From positions 1-64,000 of the forward strand of contig ONII01000019.1 in the NCBI GenBank assembly GCA_900317845.1: a DNA stretch of 64,000 nt, in the 5' to 3' direction. Both the position numbers and the translations under genes were made by a program. The notes under the pieces are model-generated. The model ran no database searches. It saw only the letters and a program-made list of their open reading frames with translations, and was not told the origin of the DNA. Below are positions 33,866-43,857 of this stretch, in pieces. The stretch comes from an uncultured Bacteroidales bacterium. GTDB taxonomy: Bacteria > Bacteroidota > Bacteroidia > Bacteroidales > UBA932. The stretch's first letter is position 1. Each line of letters starts with the position of its first letter.

Positions 33866-36158
33866 CGCAAGCCTCATGGGTGGCGGCGTTGTACTGGCAT
33901 TCCAGCGTGAGTCCGTTGAGCGTAGCCTGCGGACAGCGGGAAGCTCCGCCCAGTACCAGCGAGAGTTTGCGACTTACGGGTTTCCCTGCATAAGAGCCCT
34001 CTGAAGGGCCGATTTCTACCGTCACGCCTGCAGCGTTGGCGGTTTTTTCGATGCGCGTGGAGGCATACTGCGTGGGATAGGCCTGGGAAACGCCATCGTC
34101 CTCATAGTGCACATAGCTGCTATGTCCTTTGCCGGGGGCGATGTAGATGCGCAGCTCGTCGGAGATGGACTGCAGGTGCTGGATGCCCTCGCCGGCCAGC
34201 GGCAGGATGGCGCCGGCCTTCACGAACCAGCAGTTCTGGTCGATGGAATAGGTCAGTTTCTGAACCGTGCCGCCTTTCAGGATCTTGTGATGGGCCATAT
34301 CGTACCAGTCGGTGCCGGCGGGGAGCCACACATCGCGGTGGGCCAGGCCATCGGCCCCAACGGGTTCGCATACCGTTGCGGCCAGGATATTATCGCCAAA
34401 GAAGTATTCCTGCTTCCAGGTATAAGCCTCGGCCTTTTCCGGATATTCATAATAGAGCGGACGGCACAGGGAAATACCCTTCTCGTAGGCCTGGCGGGCC
34501 ATATCATAGATATAAGGCGTAAGGGCGTAGCGTAGTTCCAGGGCCTCCTTCATGTACTGATAGTGCTCCGGGAACATCCAGATGCGGCGTTCCAGGATGG
34601 CCGATGACGTGCTGTGTGTCTTGAAAATCGGGGAAAATACGCCGTACTGCAGCCAGCGGGTGAAGAGTTCGGGATCCGTGGGATTGTCTTCCCGCTGCAT
34701 GTGGCCGCCCAGGTCGTGGCCCCAGTAGCCGTAGAGCACGTTGGAAGCCGTGGCGGTGAATTCCGGCAGATAGCCCAGTACTTCCCACTTGATGAAGGTG
34801 TCACCGGAGAAGCCCAGCTGATAGCGATGGCTGCCCAGGCCGCCCCAGCGGTGGTAGATGAGCGGACGCTCGGCCTGTTCGGGGGCCAGGCCGCGGGAAC
34901 GGCGGATCTTGTCGTGGAAGAAGGTATGGTTCAGCCAGAAGGTGTTGCTCAGCCCCGGCACATACTTGCTTTCCTTCCACTGCTGCCAGTCCAGCCACCA
35001 GAAATCCACGCCCTGCTTCTCCAGGGGATGCAGCACGGAGTTGAAATAGGCATCGGCCCAGGCACGCTGGTCCATGCGGAAGGGCACGCTGGCATGATAG
35101 CCGTCGCGCTTCACATAGCCGCGGGGACCGTCATAGTCGTCGGTACGCGACAGGTAGTCCTTCACGAAAGCCGGATACACCTGCTCCCGCACCACGATGC
35201 CGGAAGCCGGGTGCAGGTTGAGGGAGGTCTTCAGGTTCATGCTATGCACCTGGTTCAAGAAGCCTTCGGGATCTTCGATGAGGTCCCGGTTCCAAGTGTA
35301 GCCGGTCCAGCCGATGCTCTGGCCGAACTCGTCCCTACGCTGGCGCCGGGCGGCACCCCGCCACGTCTCGTGCCAGTCCATGTCGATCACCATCACGTCG
35401 ATAGGCAGCTCCCGCTGACGGAATTCCTGGCCTAGGGCGATGAATTCCTTGTCAGTATAGGCCCAGTAGCGGCTCCACCAGTAACCGAAGACGAACTTGG
35501 GAGGCATGGGGATGTTGCCGGCCACTTTGGCGTAATCGGCCAGGGCGGCCTTGTAGTCGTGACCATAGGCGAACAGGTACAGGTCCTGACGCTCCCCTTC
35601 CGGCCGGGCGGCCACCCAGGAGCCCCAGTCGCTGTCATCGTCCACAAACAGGTGACGCTGGCTCTCGTCCACAACGGCCCAGCCGTCGCGGGACAGGATG
35701 CCCTTCTCCATGGGGTCGTTGAAGTTGATCTTTTCCGGACCCTGGCAGCCGTCCAGCGTACGGGCGGTGCCCATCAGGTTGCCTTTGTCCTCCATGCCGG
35801 GATGCCACTTGACGGCCTTTCCGTTCAGTTTGAAGGACACGGACAGGTTGTCGGCCGACAAAGGACCTTCCCCGCCCTTGTACACGAGGGTAAGGGACTT
35901 CGTTTTCAGGGTCAGGGCTCCGCCCGTGCGGGAAACGCTGAAGGCCGGCACCGGCAGGTCGCGGTTCACAATAGCGAGGGAGGCGTGGTCTTCGAACTGG
36001 CCGTCGGCCGCCCATTCCAGGCGCAGCAGACGGTCCGTGAGCACGGTGAAACGGGCTTTTCCTTCCACCACCTGGGCCTTGGGATTGGCCACGGGATTCT
36101 GTGCGAAGGCGGAGATACTTGCCAGCAGGAGGCAAAGGACAAATAATCGGGCTTTCAT
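33846..36158 (-). CDS. GH31 alpha-glucosidase-like enzyme, exported
   Basis: 770 residues with signal peptide MKARLFVLCLLLASISAFAQ. GH31 catalytic barrel: PPKFVFGYWWSRYWAYT, VMVIDMDWHETW, the nucleophile Asp in DFWWLDWQQW (about residue 390), GFSGDTFIKWEVLGYLPEFT with the likely acid/base region, YGYWGHDLGGHM, LFTRWLQYGVFSPIFKTHS. C-terminal beta domains follow. It cuts terminal alpha-linked glucose (or xylose) from oligosaccharides; next to the Sus genes it probably finishes maltooligosaccharides in the periplasm, the job done by the GH97 SusB in Bacteroides thetaiotaomicron. It has its own promoter inside the preceding terminator. Substrate specificity is not proven. Confidence 0.9.
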   Translation of the reverse strand: MKARLFVLCLLLASISAFAQNPVANPKAQVVEGKARFTVLTDRLLRLEWAADGQFEDHASLAIVNRDLPVPAFSVSRTGGALTLKTKSLTLVYKGGEGPLSADNLSVSFKLNGKAVKWHPGMEDKGNLMGTARTLDGCQGPEKINFNDPMEKGILSRDGWAVVDESQRHLFVDDDSDWGSWVAARPEGERQDLYLFAYGHDYKAALADYAKVAGNIPMPPKFVFGYWWSRYWAYTDKEFIALGQEFRQRELPIDVMVIDMDWHETWRGAARRQRRDEFGQSIGWTGYTWNRDLIEDPEGFLNQVHSMNLKTSLNLHPASGIVVREQVYPAFVKDYLSRTDDYDGPRGYVKRDGYHASVPFRMDQRAWADAYFNSVLHPLEKQGVDFWWLDWQQWKESKYVPGLSNTFWLNHTFFHDKIRRSRGLAPEQAERPLIYHRWGGLGSHRYQLGFSGDTFIKWEVLGYLPEFTATASNVLYGYWGHDLGGHMQREDNPTDPELFTRWLQYGVFSPIFKTHSTSSAILERRIWMFPEHYQYMKEALELRYALTPYIYDMARQAYEKGISLCRPLYYEYPEKAEAYTWKQEYFFGDNILAATVCEPVGADGLAHRDVWLPAGTDWYDMAHHKILKGGTVQKLTYSIDQNCWFVKAGAILPLAGEGIQHLQSISDELRIYIAPGKGHSSYVHYEDDGVSQAYPTQYASTRIEKTANAAGVTVEIGPSEGSYAGKPVSRKLSLVLGGASRCPQATLNGLTLECQYNAATHEACVMPVSW

Positions 36159-36174
36159 ATCAGTTATTTTTCTA

Positions 36175-36213
36175 CAAATTTAATAAAAAAGGGGATGTTA
36201 TGCAAACACCCCC
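36175..36213 (-). promoter_or_regulatory. GH31 promoter nested in the susA-like terminator
   Basis: Terminator: minus strand stem GGGGGTGTT / AACATCCCC (36213-36191, one G-T pair) then six T (36190-36185). Promoter: TTTG at 36206-36203 in the terminator loop, 20-nt spacer, TAAATTTG at 36182-36175. The two signals share the same bases. Confidence 0.75.
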
Positions 36214-36277
36214 TCGCTCCAATGGTACAAACTACACACTAATGAACATTGGATTCACGCCGCCTCACGACGGTGTT

Positions 36278-38197
36278 TTATCGCTGGAACTCCACCACCA
36301 ATGTGCTTAAAGCGGGTACGGTGGTTTCGTCCGTAAGGGTCATATTCTCTCCGGTGAGGACATTGCGTCCTGCGCCCAGCCTGGCAGAAATCTCCTTGAA
36401 GCGCGTCCAAGGCACTTTCTGCTCCTGCTGGGAATTGTTGATGAACACAAAGACCACTTCCTTGTCATTGTAACGGAAATAGCCGTAAGTGTTGTCCTGG
36501 GGAATGAAATGCAGGGTTTTTCCGGAATGGATCACCTCCTTGCCCTTGCGCCACTGGAACAGCGTACGGGCATAGTCGTGCAGGTCTTTTGCATGGGCCC
36601 ATTCCTCGGTGGCCGATGCCTTCACGCGCCCCTCCTCGGTAAACAGGTTCACCTTGTCACCAGCCCAGCCTCCCGGGAAGTCCATCCGCAGGCGTCCGTC
36701 GTCGCGGCGGGGGTTGCCGATGGTGAACATCATCTCGTCCCCGTAGAAAAACTGGGGAATGCCCCGGAGGGTAGCCAGTAACGTGAAAGCGATCTTCATG
36801 CGGCGAGGGTCCTGTCCGTAAGTGTCGCCAATGCGGGCGATGTCGTGATTGGACAGGAAGATGAGCATGTGGCTCAGGTCATGGTAAATTCCGTCATGTG
36901 ACAAGGCGGTGTACACGGCCGATATGTCGGCCCTGCGGCGGCTGCGTCCCTGGGCAGGGGCGCTTTCCTCGGGAATGGGGGCCGACAGGGCCTGCGAGAT
37001 GGCACCCTGCAGCGGGAAATCCATGATGCTGGGCAGGTGGGAATTAAATCCATCCGTATTGGGGTTGTCTTTTTGCCAATAGGCGCAGAAGTCCGGGCTG
37101 GCGTGCCAGTTTTCACCCACGATGTTAAAGTTGGGATACTCGTCGGTCACGGCCTTGGCCCACTGGGACATCGGCACTTTTTCGTTGTAGAACCAGGTGT
37201 CCACCCGGAAGCCGTCCAGGCCGGAATATTCGATCCACCAAACGGCCCACTGCTGGAAGTACTTGAGCATGTAGGGGTTATCCAGGTTCATATCCGGCAT
37301 TCCGCGGGAGAACCAGCCCTCCTCCATCACGGCCAGGTCGGCCTTGGAAGCGTTGGGATCCAGGGCCAGGGACATGGTGTGGTTGGAGTTCACGTAAGGC
37401 TCGTTCATGTGCACCCAGTCCTTGAACGGGAGGTCCTTCATCCACCAGTGTTCCGTGCTGGCGTGGTTGGTGACCACATCCATGACAATCTTAATGCCCT
37501 TGGCATGGGCCGCCTCCACCAACTCCTTATACTTCTCATTGGTTCCGTAACGGGGGTCGATGTGATAATAGTCGGAGCAGGCATAGCCGTGATAGGAGCC
37601 GTGACGGGCGTTGTCCCCCAGCAGCGGCGTGCTCCAGAGGGCCGTAGCGCCCAGGTCGGCAATGTAATCCAGATGGTCGATGATACCCTGCACGTCGCCG
37701 CCGTGGCGGCCCATGGGTTGCTGCCGGTTGGCCTTTTCGTCCGTATCGGGCGTAGAGTCGATGGAAGGGTCTCCATCGGCAAAACGGTCGGGGACGATGA
37801 GGTAGATCAGGTCAGCGGTAGTGAAGCTCCCCCGCTGGGCGCTTCCTTTGGCCCGCTCGTAAATCTGGTATGGATAGCGTACGGTGATGCCGTCTTTCTT
37901 GAAAACGAAGGTATAGGTGTCCGGCTGGGCCTTGGCATCAATCTGCAGGTCGATGAAGAGGTAATTGGGACTGTCGGCCTTGTGCAGGGCCTTGATGGAC
38001 ACGCCGGCGGCTCCTTCCAGGGAGACATCAGCCTGGCTGATGTCCTGTCCGTGCACCAGCAGCTGCAGCTCGGTGTTCATTCCGGTCCACCAGCAAAGAG
38101 GTTCTACCTGCTGGATTACCTTCTGGGCGTTCAGGGCCGTAACGGAACAAAGGATGCCGCAAACCAGCGCCAGGTATTTTTTAGCAATGCTTTTCAT
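36278..38197 (-). CDS. GH13 neopullulanase / cyclomaltodextrinase-like enzyme (SusA-like)
   Basis: 639 residues with a signal peptide ending near ALNAQ. N-terminal beta domain about 25-120 (VEPLCWWTGMNTELQLLVHG), as in neopullulanases. GH13 conserved regions: DVVTNH (I), GFRVDTWF (II, nucleophile Asp), VGENWH (III, acid/base Glu), FLSNHD (IV). MGRHGGDVQGIIDHLDYIAD is also typical. It hydrolyses imported maltooligosaccharides in the periplasm, as SusA does. The last gene of the sus operon, 3 nt after the other GH13 gene, followed by a terminator. Confidence 0.92.
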   Translation of the reverse strand: MKSIAKKYLALVCGILCSVTALNAQKVIQQVEPLCWWTGMNTELQLLVHGQDISQADVSLEGAAGVSIKALHKADSPNYLFIDLQIDAKAQPDTYTFVFKKDGITVRYPYQIYERAKGSAQRGSFTTADLIYLIVPDRFADGDPSIDSTPDTDEKANRQQPMGRHGGDVQGIIDHLDYIADLGATALWSTPLLGDNARHGSYHGYACSDYYHIDPRYGTNEKYKELVEAAHAKGIKIVMDVVTNHASTEHWWMKDLPFKDWVHMNEPYVNSNHTMSLALDPNASKADLAVMEEGWFSRGMPDMNLDNPYMLKYFQQWAVWWIEYSGLDGFRVDTWFYNEKVPMSQWAKAVTDEYPNFNIVGENWHASPDFCAYWQKDNPNTDGFNSHLPSIMDFPLQGAISQALSAPIPEESAPAQGRSRRRADISAVYTALSHDGIYHDLSHMLIFLSNHDIARIGDTYGQDPRRMKIAFTLLATLRGIPQFFYGDEMMFTIGNPRRDDGRLRMDFPGGWAGDKVNLFTEEGRVKASATEEWAHAKDLHDYARTLFQWRKGKEVIHSGKTLHFIPQDNTYGYFRYNDKEVVFVFINNSQQEQKVPWTRFKEISARLGAGRNVLTGENMTLTDETTVPALSTLVVEFQR

Positions 38198-38200
38198 GGC

Positions 38201-39553
38201 TTATTTCCAGATTTGGAACTGATAGGCACTGAATTTCTGGGAGGTGGGGACACCGTTCTTGCCGGAAACGGGTTCCGGGAAGTACGCATCCACTTCGCTT
38301 CCGCTTACGTTGACAGCCACCAGGCCGCCGTTTTCATAGAGGACAAACAAGACGCGGCCGCTTTCGTACAGCTTGCAAGCGCCTTTCCGGTTCAGTTTGG
38401 AAACCGCCTGCATGGCCGCCTGGTATTTCTGGGTGAACTCAGGCATGGCGTTCCAGTTGAACGTTTGCGTGTTGAAGAAGTTGATGGTCTTGTTGTTACC
38501 AGCTTCCTGGCAACCGTAAATCATGGAGGAGCCATTGAGGCTGGCCATCAGGACATAGGCGGCCAGGCTGCCGTCCAGGCTCTTGAACTGCCCGGCGGGC
38601 GTGGCCTCTGTGGCGTCATCGTGGTTGGTGATGAAATAAAGCTTGGTCTTGGGGGCGGGCGCTTTGTCCTGATCTCCCTTGTACCAAGTGGCGAAATTAC
38701 TCAGGGATCCGCCACCCACCAAACTAATAACCTGGCGCTTCATGGCACGGTCGAAGATAATGTCAAAGCCATTGTCGAACATACGGTCGAAGTCGCTTTC
38801 GGCCAGCATCACAAAGCCCGGTTTCAGTTCCTTGAGTTTGCCGATCGCCTCCTTCCAGAAGTCGTCCCGCACGCCGTGGGCATAGTCGCAGCGATAACCG
38901 TCGATACCCACTTCCGTCACCCAATATTCCAGGGCGTCTTCCATGGCGGCCCACAGTTCCTTCTTACCGTAGTCCAGCTGGGCCACGTCTTTCCATTCCC
39001 CGTCCTTGGTGGGCCAGGCGATGCTGCCATCGGCCTTATGCTCATACCACTCCGGGTGTTCCGTAATCCAGACGTTGTCCCAGGAAGTATGATTGGCCAC
39101 CCAGTCGAACATCACCTTCATGCCTTTTGCATGGGCGGCGTTCACCAGGGCCTTAAGCTCGTCCAGAGTACCGTAACTGCTGTTCACCTCCTTGAAATTC
39201 TTGATGCAGTAAGGAGAGCCTATAGCCTTCTCCTTGCCTTCCGCATAGATGGGCATCAGGTAGAAGAAGTCCGTTCCCAGGGCTTTGATGTCGTCCAGAC
39301 GCTCCTGGATTTTGCCAAAAGCGCCGCTGTTGCCATACAGTTTGGGATTGACCTGGTAAATCTGCCAATGGTCACGTGCAGTGGCGGGCAGGGAAAGGAT
39401 TTCCTTGGCGTAATTGCCGACAACGGGAAGGGTTTCTTCCCCACCGCCGGAACCGCCGGAGGGAATGATTTTGGCTTCCATGGGCTTGCTACAAGCACAG
39501 GCAGTGGCCAGCACAATGATAGAAGCAAGAATGGCGAATCTATTCTGTTTCAT
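38201..39553 (-). CDS. GH13 alpha-amylase lipoprotein (SusG-like role)
   Basis: About 450 residues from the ATG at 39553. The signal ends in LATACACS, a lipobox, so the enzyme is membrane anchored. GH13 regions: FDWVANHTSWD (I), GYRCDYAHGV (II, nucleophile Asp), MLAESDFDRM (III, Glu), YFITNHDD (IV). Shorter than B. thetaiotaomicron SusG (692) and without the inserted CBM58. Given the lipoprotein signal and the position between the binding lipoprotein and SusA, it probably makes the first cuts in starch at the cell surface; localisation is inferred. The second Met of MLMKQ is taken as the start. Confidence 0.88.
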   Translation of the reverse strand: MKQNRFAILASIIVLATACACSKPMEAKIIPSGGSGGGEETLPVVGNYAKEILSLPATARDHWQIYQVNPKLYGNSGAFGKIQERLDDIKALGTDFFYLMPIYAEGKEKAIGSPYCIKNFKEVNSSYGTLDELKALVNAAHAKGMKVMFDWVANHTSWDNVWITEHPEWYEHKADGSIAWPTKDGEWKDVAQLDYGKKELWAAMEDALEYWVTEVGIDGYRCDYAHGVRDDFWKEAIGKLKELKPGFVMLAESDFDRMFDNGFDIIFDRAMKRQVISLVGGGSLSNFATWYKGDQDKAPAPKTKLYFITNHDDATEATPAGQFKSLDGSLAAYVLMASLNGSSMIYGCQEAGNNKTINFFNTQTFNWNAMPEFTQKYQAAMQAVSKLNRKGACKLYESGRVLFVLYENGGLVAVNVSGSEVDAYFPEPVSGKNGVPTSQKFSAYQFQIWK

Positions 39554-39609
39554 AAGCAAAAGGTTTGGCAGGCCGGCGTCCGGTCAGGGGCGCCGACCCG
39601 AAAAGTTAA

Positions 39610-42051
39610 CTAGAAGACATTGACACCGGTAGCCGTCACCTTCAGGTAGTAAGCATTCCGCTCATACTTGAGGGCATAGTCGGGCAACTGGGTGCCGCCG
39701 CCGTTGTTGTTGAAGATGAGATTCTCGGAGTTGCCGATAGCGTCCATCACTACAAACGCCTTGGTATTGATCTCGTTGACAGTGGCGGTGCCGCTCACCG
39801 GTATGCCGGGCCAGCCGCCGCCCAGGTTGTTCACATCGCCCCACATATACAGGGTGATGGCTTCCCAGCCGGTCTGGTCATCGACAAATACCACGGAAGC
39901 GGTAGGATTGTCGATAGGAGTCACCCCTGTATCGGTAACAGTCAGGAAATACTCATTCTGTTCGAACTTGAGGGCATAGTCGGCCAACTGGGTGCCGCCG
40001 CCGTTGTTGTTGAAAATGAGGCTTTGGGAGAGTCCAAGGGCATCCTCATAGAAGAACACCTTGTAATCGGTTTCGCCGATAGTAATGATGCCGCCGGGCT
40101 GTGCACCGGGCCAGCCGCCACCCAGGTTGTTCACGTTACCCCACTGGTACAGGGCGATGGCGTCCCAACTGGTCTGGTCATCCACGAAGATGGCTATACG
40201 CTTCTTGTCAGCGCCGCGGGGGTTACCATCCACGGGGCCAAGCGAGTAGCTGGCGTTGATGGTCAGGAAGATTTCATCCTCCGGAACGGTGATGGCAAAG
40301 TCCTCCAGCTGCTTTCCGCCACCATTGTTGTTCACAATGAGGTTGATTACCTTGCCAGCCATATCGGCCGTGAGGCCGAAGACCAGGTATTCTACATCAC
40401 CGACGGTTTCCACGTTGATGGGCGTGGCACCGGGCCAGCTACCGAAGGCTTCTGCGTCACCATAAGCATACAGAGCAATCTCTTCCCAGTCGGTCTTGTT
40501 CTGGATATAAATCCGGATGTCCGCCTGGGTAGGATCGATAACGGTTGCGACAATATTTCCCGCACCGTCATCGGCCAGCTGGACGAATTGGACCTCTTCC
40601 AAGATGAGGGCCAGGTCGCCCGTCTGGGAGCCAGCACCATTGTTGTTGAAGATGAGGTTCTCGGAGCGTCCCAGGGCGTCCTTGAGCTCGAACACCTTAT
40701 AGACTACCGTACCCACCTTCTGGGTTCCGGCCGGGGCAATGCCGGGCCAGCCACCACAGAGGTCTTCACCGGCGACGTTCTTGTCACCCCAGGTATACAG
40801 GGCCAGTTCATCCCATCCGCTCAGATCCTGGACAAAGACAACCACGTCCTCCTTAGGTTGCTCGGGTTGGGGTTCGGGACCGGGGCCGGGATCTACACTG
40901 CCACCGCCGCCGCCAGGGCCATCCAGCAGCGTAGCGCCATCGGCCGTCACCTGGAAGAAGTAGTCCTTGACGCCTTCCTCGAAGGTAATGTTGTAGTCGG
41001 CCAGCTGGGTGCCACCGCCGTTGTTGTTGAAGATGAGGTTCTGGGCGAGGCCGAAAATGTCGTCTCCATACTCGAAGTACTTGTACTCGATGCCGGCGAG
41101 GGTCTCGCTGCCAGCCACCTGTGCGCCGGGCCAGTCGCCGCCGAAGTTGTTCACGTCACCCCACTGGTACAGGGCAATCTCGTCCCAACCGGTCTGGTCG
41201 TCCACCCACACGCGTACGCCGTCGTGGTCGGGGATGACCACAGCGCCACCTTCTGCCGGGTTCGGGGCTTCGGACACGCCGTCGGCCGTCACCAGGAAGA
41301 AATAATCCTGGACACCCTCTGCGAAGGTGACGTTGTAGTCGGCCAGCTGCGTACCGCCGTTGTTGTTGTTGAAGATGAGGTTCTGGGAAAGGCCGAAAAT
41401 TTCGTCGCCGTACTCGAAGTACTTGTACTCCTGACCGTCAGCGGTCCAGGTGCCGGCCACTGCTGCGCCGGGCCAGTCGCCGCCCAGGTTGTTCACGTCA
41501 CCCCACTGGTACAGGGCGATGGCGTCCCAACCGGTCTGGTCGATGATGTAGATACGTACACCATCGTGCTCAGGCAGCACAATCTTGCCTTCGTCGGGAT
41601 CGACAGGCAGGAAGTATTTCTCCCACTTGTCGGCATAGACGTTAGCCCATTGGCCGGCGCCGATGGTGAGGGTGTGTGAAACGGCCTCGTTGCGCGAGGA
41701 ACGCTCATAACCCTGCTCTACATTATAAAAGGTAAAGCCGTCGGCCAGGGTTTTTCCGCCCTGGAACTGAGCGGGATCCAGATAGATACCCCACTTAGAG
41801 GTAATGGTCTCGGAGTGAGTCATCAGGTAAGAGGCGTTGCCGATGGCCGCTTCGCCGCCATTGAAGGCGCCTACGATGTAGATTTCATCCGTGGAGGCAC
41901 TCGCCTGCGGCATGATAACCTCCAGCAGGATCTTATCACTTAGGGTCTTGAAGGCCTGCTGCTCGTGCGCGAAGTCAACGGGCTCCGTCTTTGCGCAGGA
42001 GGCGGCAAGGGCCAGGACCGGAAGTATCAGGTATGTAAAAAATCTTTTCAT
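39610..42051 (-). CDS. Surface starch-binding lipoprotein with six tandem CBM26-like modules (SusE/F role)
   Basis: 813 residues. Signal ends LAASCAKTEP, lipobox. Residues about 20-150 form a SusE-like N-domain (TDEIYIVGAFNGGEAAIGNA). Then six repeats of about 95 residues start near 164, 279, 402, 512, 619 and 719. Each has a core like DDQTGWDEIALYQWGDVNN, then WPGA, a F/Y-rich strand, LIFNNNGGGTQLADY and a closing strand. The WD..ALY.WGD...WPG signature is that of starch-binding CBM26-type modules. Modules 3 and 4 are the most diverged, and a Pro/Gly linker precedes module 3. In Sus systems such proteins hold starch at the surface beside SusCD. It lies 2 nt after susD. Confidence 0.88.
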   Translation of the reverse strand: MKRFFTYLILPVLALAASCAKTEPVDFAHEQQAFKTLSDKILLEVIMPQASASTDEIYIVGAFNGGEAAIGNASYLMTHSETITSKWGIYLDPAQFQGGKTLADGFTFYNVEQGYERSSRNEAVSHTLTIGAGQWANVYADKWEKYFLPVDPDEGKIVLPEHDGVRIYIIDQTGWDAIALYQWGDVNNLGGDWPGAAVAGTWTADGQEYKYFEYGDEIFGLSQNLIFNNNNGGTQLADYNVTFAEGVQDYFFLVTADGVSEAPNPAEGGAVVIPDHDGVRVWVDDQTGWDEIALYQWGDVNNFGGDWPGAQVAGSETLAGIEYKYFEYGDDIFGLAQNLIFNNNGGGTQLADYNITFEEGVKDYFFQVTADGATLLDGPGGGGGSVDPGPGPEPQPEQPKEDVVVFVQDLSGWDELALYTWGDKNVAGEDLCGGWPGIAPAGTQKVGTVVYKVFELKDALGRSENLIFNNNGAGSQTGDLALILEEVQFVQLADDGAGNIVATVIDPTQADIRIYIQNKTDWEEIALYAYGDAEAFGSWPGATPINVETVGDVEYLVFGLTADMAGKVINLIVNNNGGGKQLEDFAITVPEDEIFLTINASYSLGPVDGNPRGADKKRIAIFVDDQTSWDAIALYQWGNVNNLGGGWPGAQPGGIITIGETDYKVFFYEDALGLSQSLIFNNNGGGTQLADYALKFEQNEYFLTVTDTGVTPIDNPTASVVFVDDQTGWEAITLYMWGDVNNLGGGWPGIPVSGTATVNEINTKAFVVMDAIGNSENLIFNNNGGGTQLPDYALKYERNAYYLKVTATGVNVF

Positions 42052-42053
42052 GA

Positions 42054-43845
42054 CTATTTGGCTACATAGTTAGGATTCTGTACAAGGCCCGGATTCACGG
42101 TAAGCGCAGCTTCCGGGAGCGGGAACCATTCATATTTGCGGTCGCGCTTGGCGGGATAGGAGTCATCACCCTCGCCACGGCCGAAGAACCACCACTGGCC
42201 CTGGGTGAACTTGTCGAAGCGACGGAGGTCGGTGCGGCGACGGCGTCCCTCGCAAAGGAACTCCTTGCCCCACTCGTTCAGCATCCAGTCTTCGTCGAAG
42301 GCGGTGAAACCGGGACCGGGTTCATCCTTCTTGGTGTTCCAGTCGGCGGCGCTGAAATAACGCTTGCGCACCTGGTTCACCAGATCCTTGGCACCGGCGC
42401 TGTCACCGGCGCGGAGCTTGCACTCGGCCAGCATGTAGTAAACCTCTGCCAGGCGGAATTCCACCTCGTCGATGTCGCGGAAGTCTACGCCGCAGACGTC
42501 AGGAAGCACGGGATAACGTACCAGGCGGTAGCCCGAGTTGGTTTCACCCCAGTGCGGGGACATCACGGGAGCCAGGTCGCGGCCCTTGTTCTGGAAGGTA
42601 CCCACCTGGTCCACATAGACCAGATCCTGGCCCTCGCGGTCGGCGTCGGCAGGAAGGGCGGCACCAGTGTAGTAGTCCACCTGGGGACCCAGGAGGAAGA
42701 GGCCTTCCCAATTGCCGTCGGTATCGGCATGATAAGCCTTCTTACGGATATCCTTGTCGTCAAACCTATCCCAAACGGCACCCAGTTTGTCGCCGTAGTC
42801 GAAGATGAAGGACTTGCCGCCGGTGTCGGTACCGCCGGTAGGAAGCACCGTACCGGTATTGTCGTGGGACGGGGCAATAATCACGCAGTTCCATCGACCC
42901 TGGTCGTTGTTGGAGCCAAAGATGGACTCCGGATCACCGAAGGCGTTGTAGGGGAAGAAGGTGACGTCGCGGCAGTTGTAAGCGTTGCCATGGGACTTGC
43001 CATATTCTGAAGCCAGTGCGAACACAACCTCGGGGCAGCTGACATTGGTAATGTTGTAGATGTCCCGGAAGTCGCCGGCCAGGCTGTAGTTGCCAAAATC
43101 GCCGTTCAGGATGCTCTGGCACAGGGTGGCAGCCTCGGCATAGTGGTTTTCCTTGATGAAAACCTCGGCGTTGAACAGCAGACGGGCCTTGAGCATACGG
43201 TTGGCGGCCTGGTTCATGCGGTTCACGTTCTGTACGGGAAGGTTCTCCAGGCTGGCATCCAGCTCGTCAATCATGAACTGCCAGATTTTCTTGCAGGAAG
43301 TGTCGAAGTCGGGATCCCGGGGAGGTCACCTCCGTGTTCAGCGGCAAGGCGCCGCCCCATACTTCGAAGAGGTTGTAGTAGCACCAGGCGCGCAGGGTCT
43401 TCATCTCGTCGATGTACCGGGCCGCCTTCTCCTGGGTGACGCCGATGGCGGCAAGGTCAATGGTCTGCAGGTCGTGGATGATGCTGTTGCATTCGCCGAT
43501 AGCGCCCCAGGTGTTGTTCCAGGCGTTCCTGATAATGACTGATTCCGAAGTCCAGGTGTGCGATGACAGCACGAACTTTTCGGCATTGTCCCAGCCCCAC
43601 TGGCCGCCGTTCCAGACGCGCCAGGCAATCTGGTCGGCCGAGAACTCGTTCAGGTAGAAGAAATACTCGCCGAAGGAACCTTCCGCCGTGTAATACACAG
43701 AGGCGATAGCACCTTTCACACTGCCTTCGTTCTGGTAGAAATTTTCTTTCTCAATGCGGTTGAAGGCTTGCTCGGTGAGGTCGAAGCAGGCGGTAAGGCT
43801 AACAGCGGCAACCGCCATAATAAGGGTATTGAATATCTTTTTCAT
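42054..43845 (-). pseudogene. susD: SusD-family starch-binding lipoprotein with one frameshift
   Basis: The two halves are in different frames: residues 1-176 from ATG 43845 (signal ending LTACFDLTEQ, TPR-like ENFYQNEGSVKGAI, MKTLRAWCYYNLFEVWGGAL) and the rest to 42054 (DPDFDTSCKKIWQFMIDELD, NRMLKARLLF, VEFRLAEVYYMLAECKLRAG, WGKEFLCEGRRRRTDLRRFD). Joined by removing one base in CCCCGGG at 43316-43322, they give a normal SusD of about 596 residues. SusD binds glycan above the SusC channel. All functional parts are intact on both sides, so this is either a sequencing/assembly error in a homopolymer or a recent mutation. It follows susC by 12 nt. Confidence 0.88.
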
Positions 43846-43857
43846 AAGGCAGTCCGA

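Noticed and set aside
37037-39613. 858-codon plus-strand frame opposite the GH13 genes
   Set aside because: Antisense shadow of two well-supported amylase genes.
39610-42051. Regular repeats that might suggest a CRISPR array
   Set aside because: The repeats are about 300-nt coding modules of starch-binding domains, not short direct repeats with spacers.
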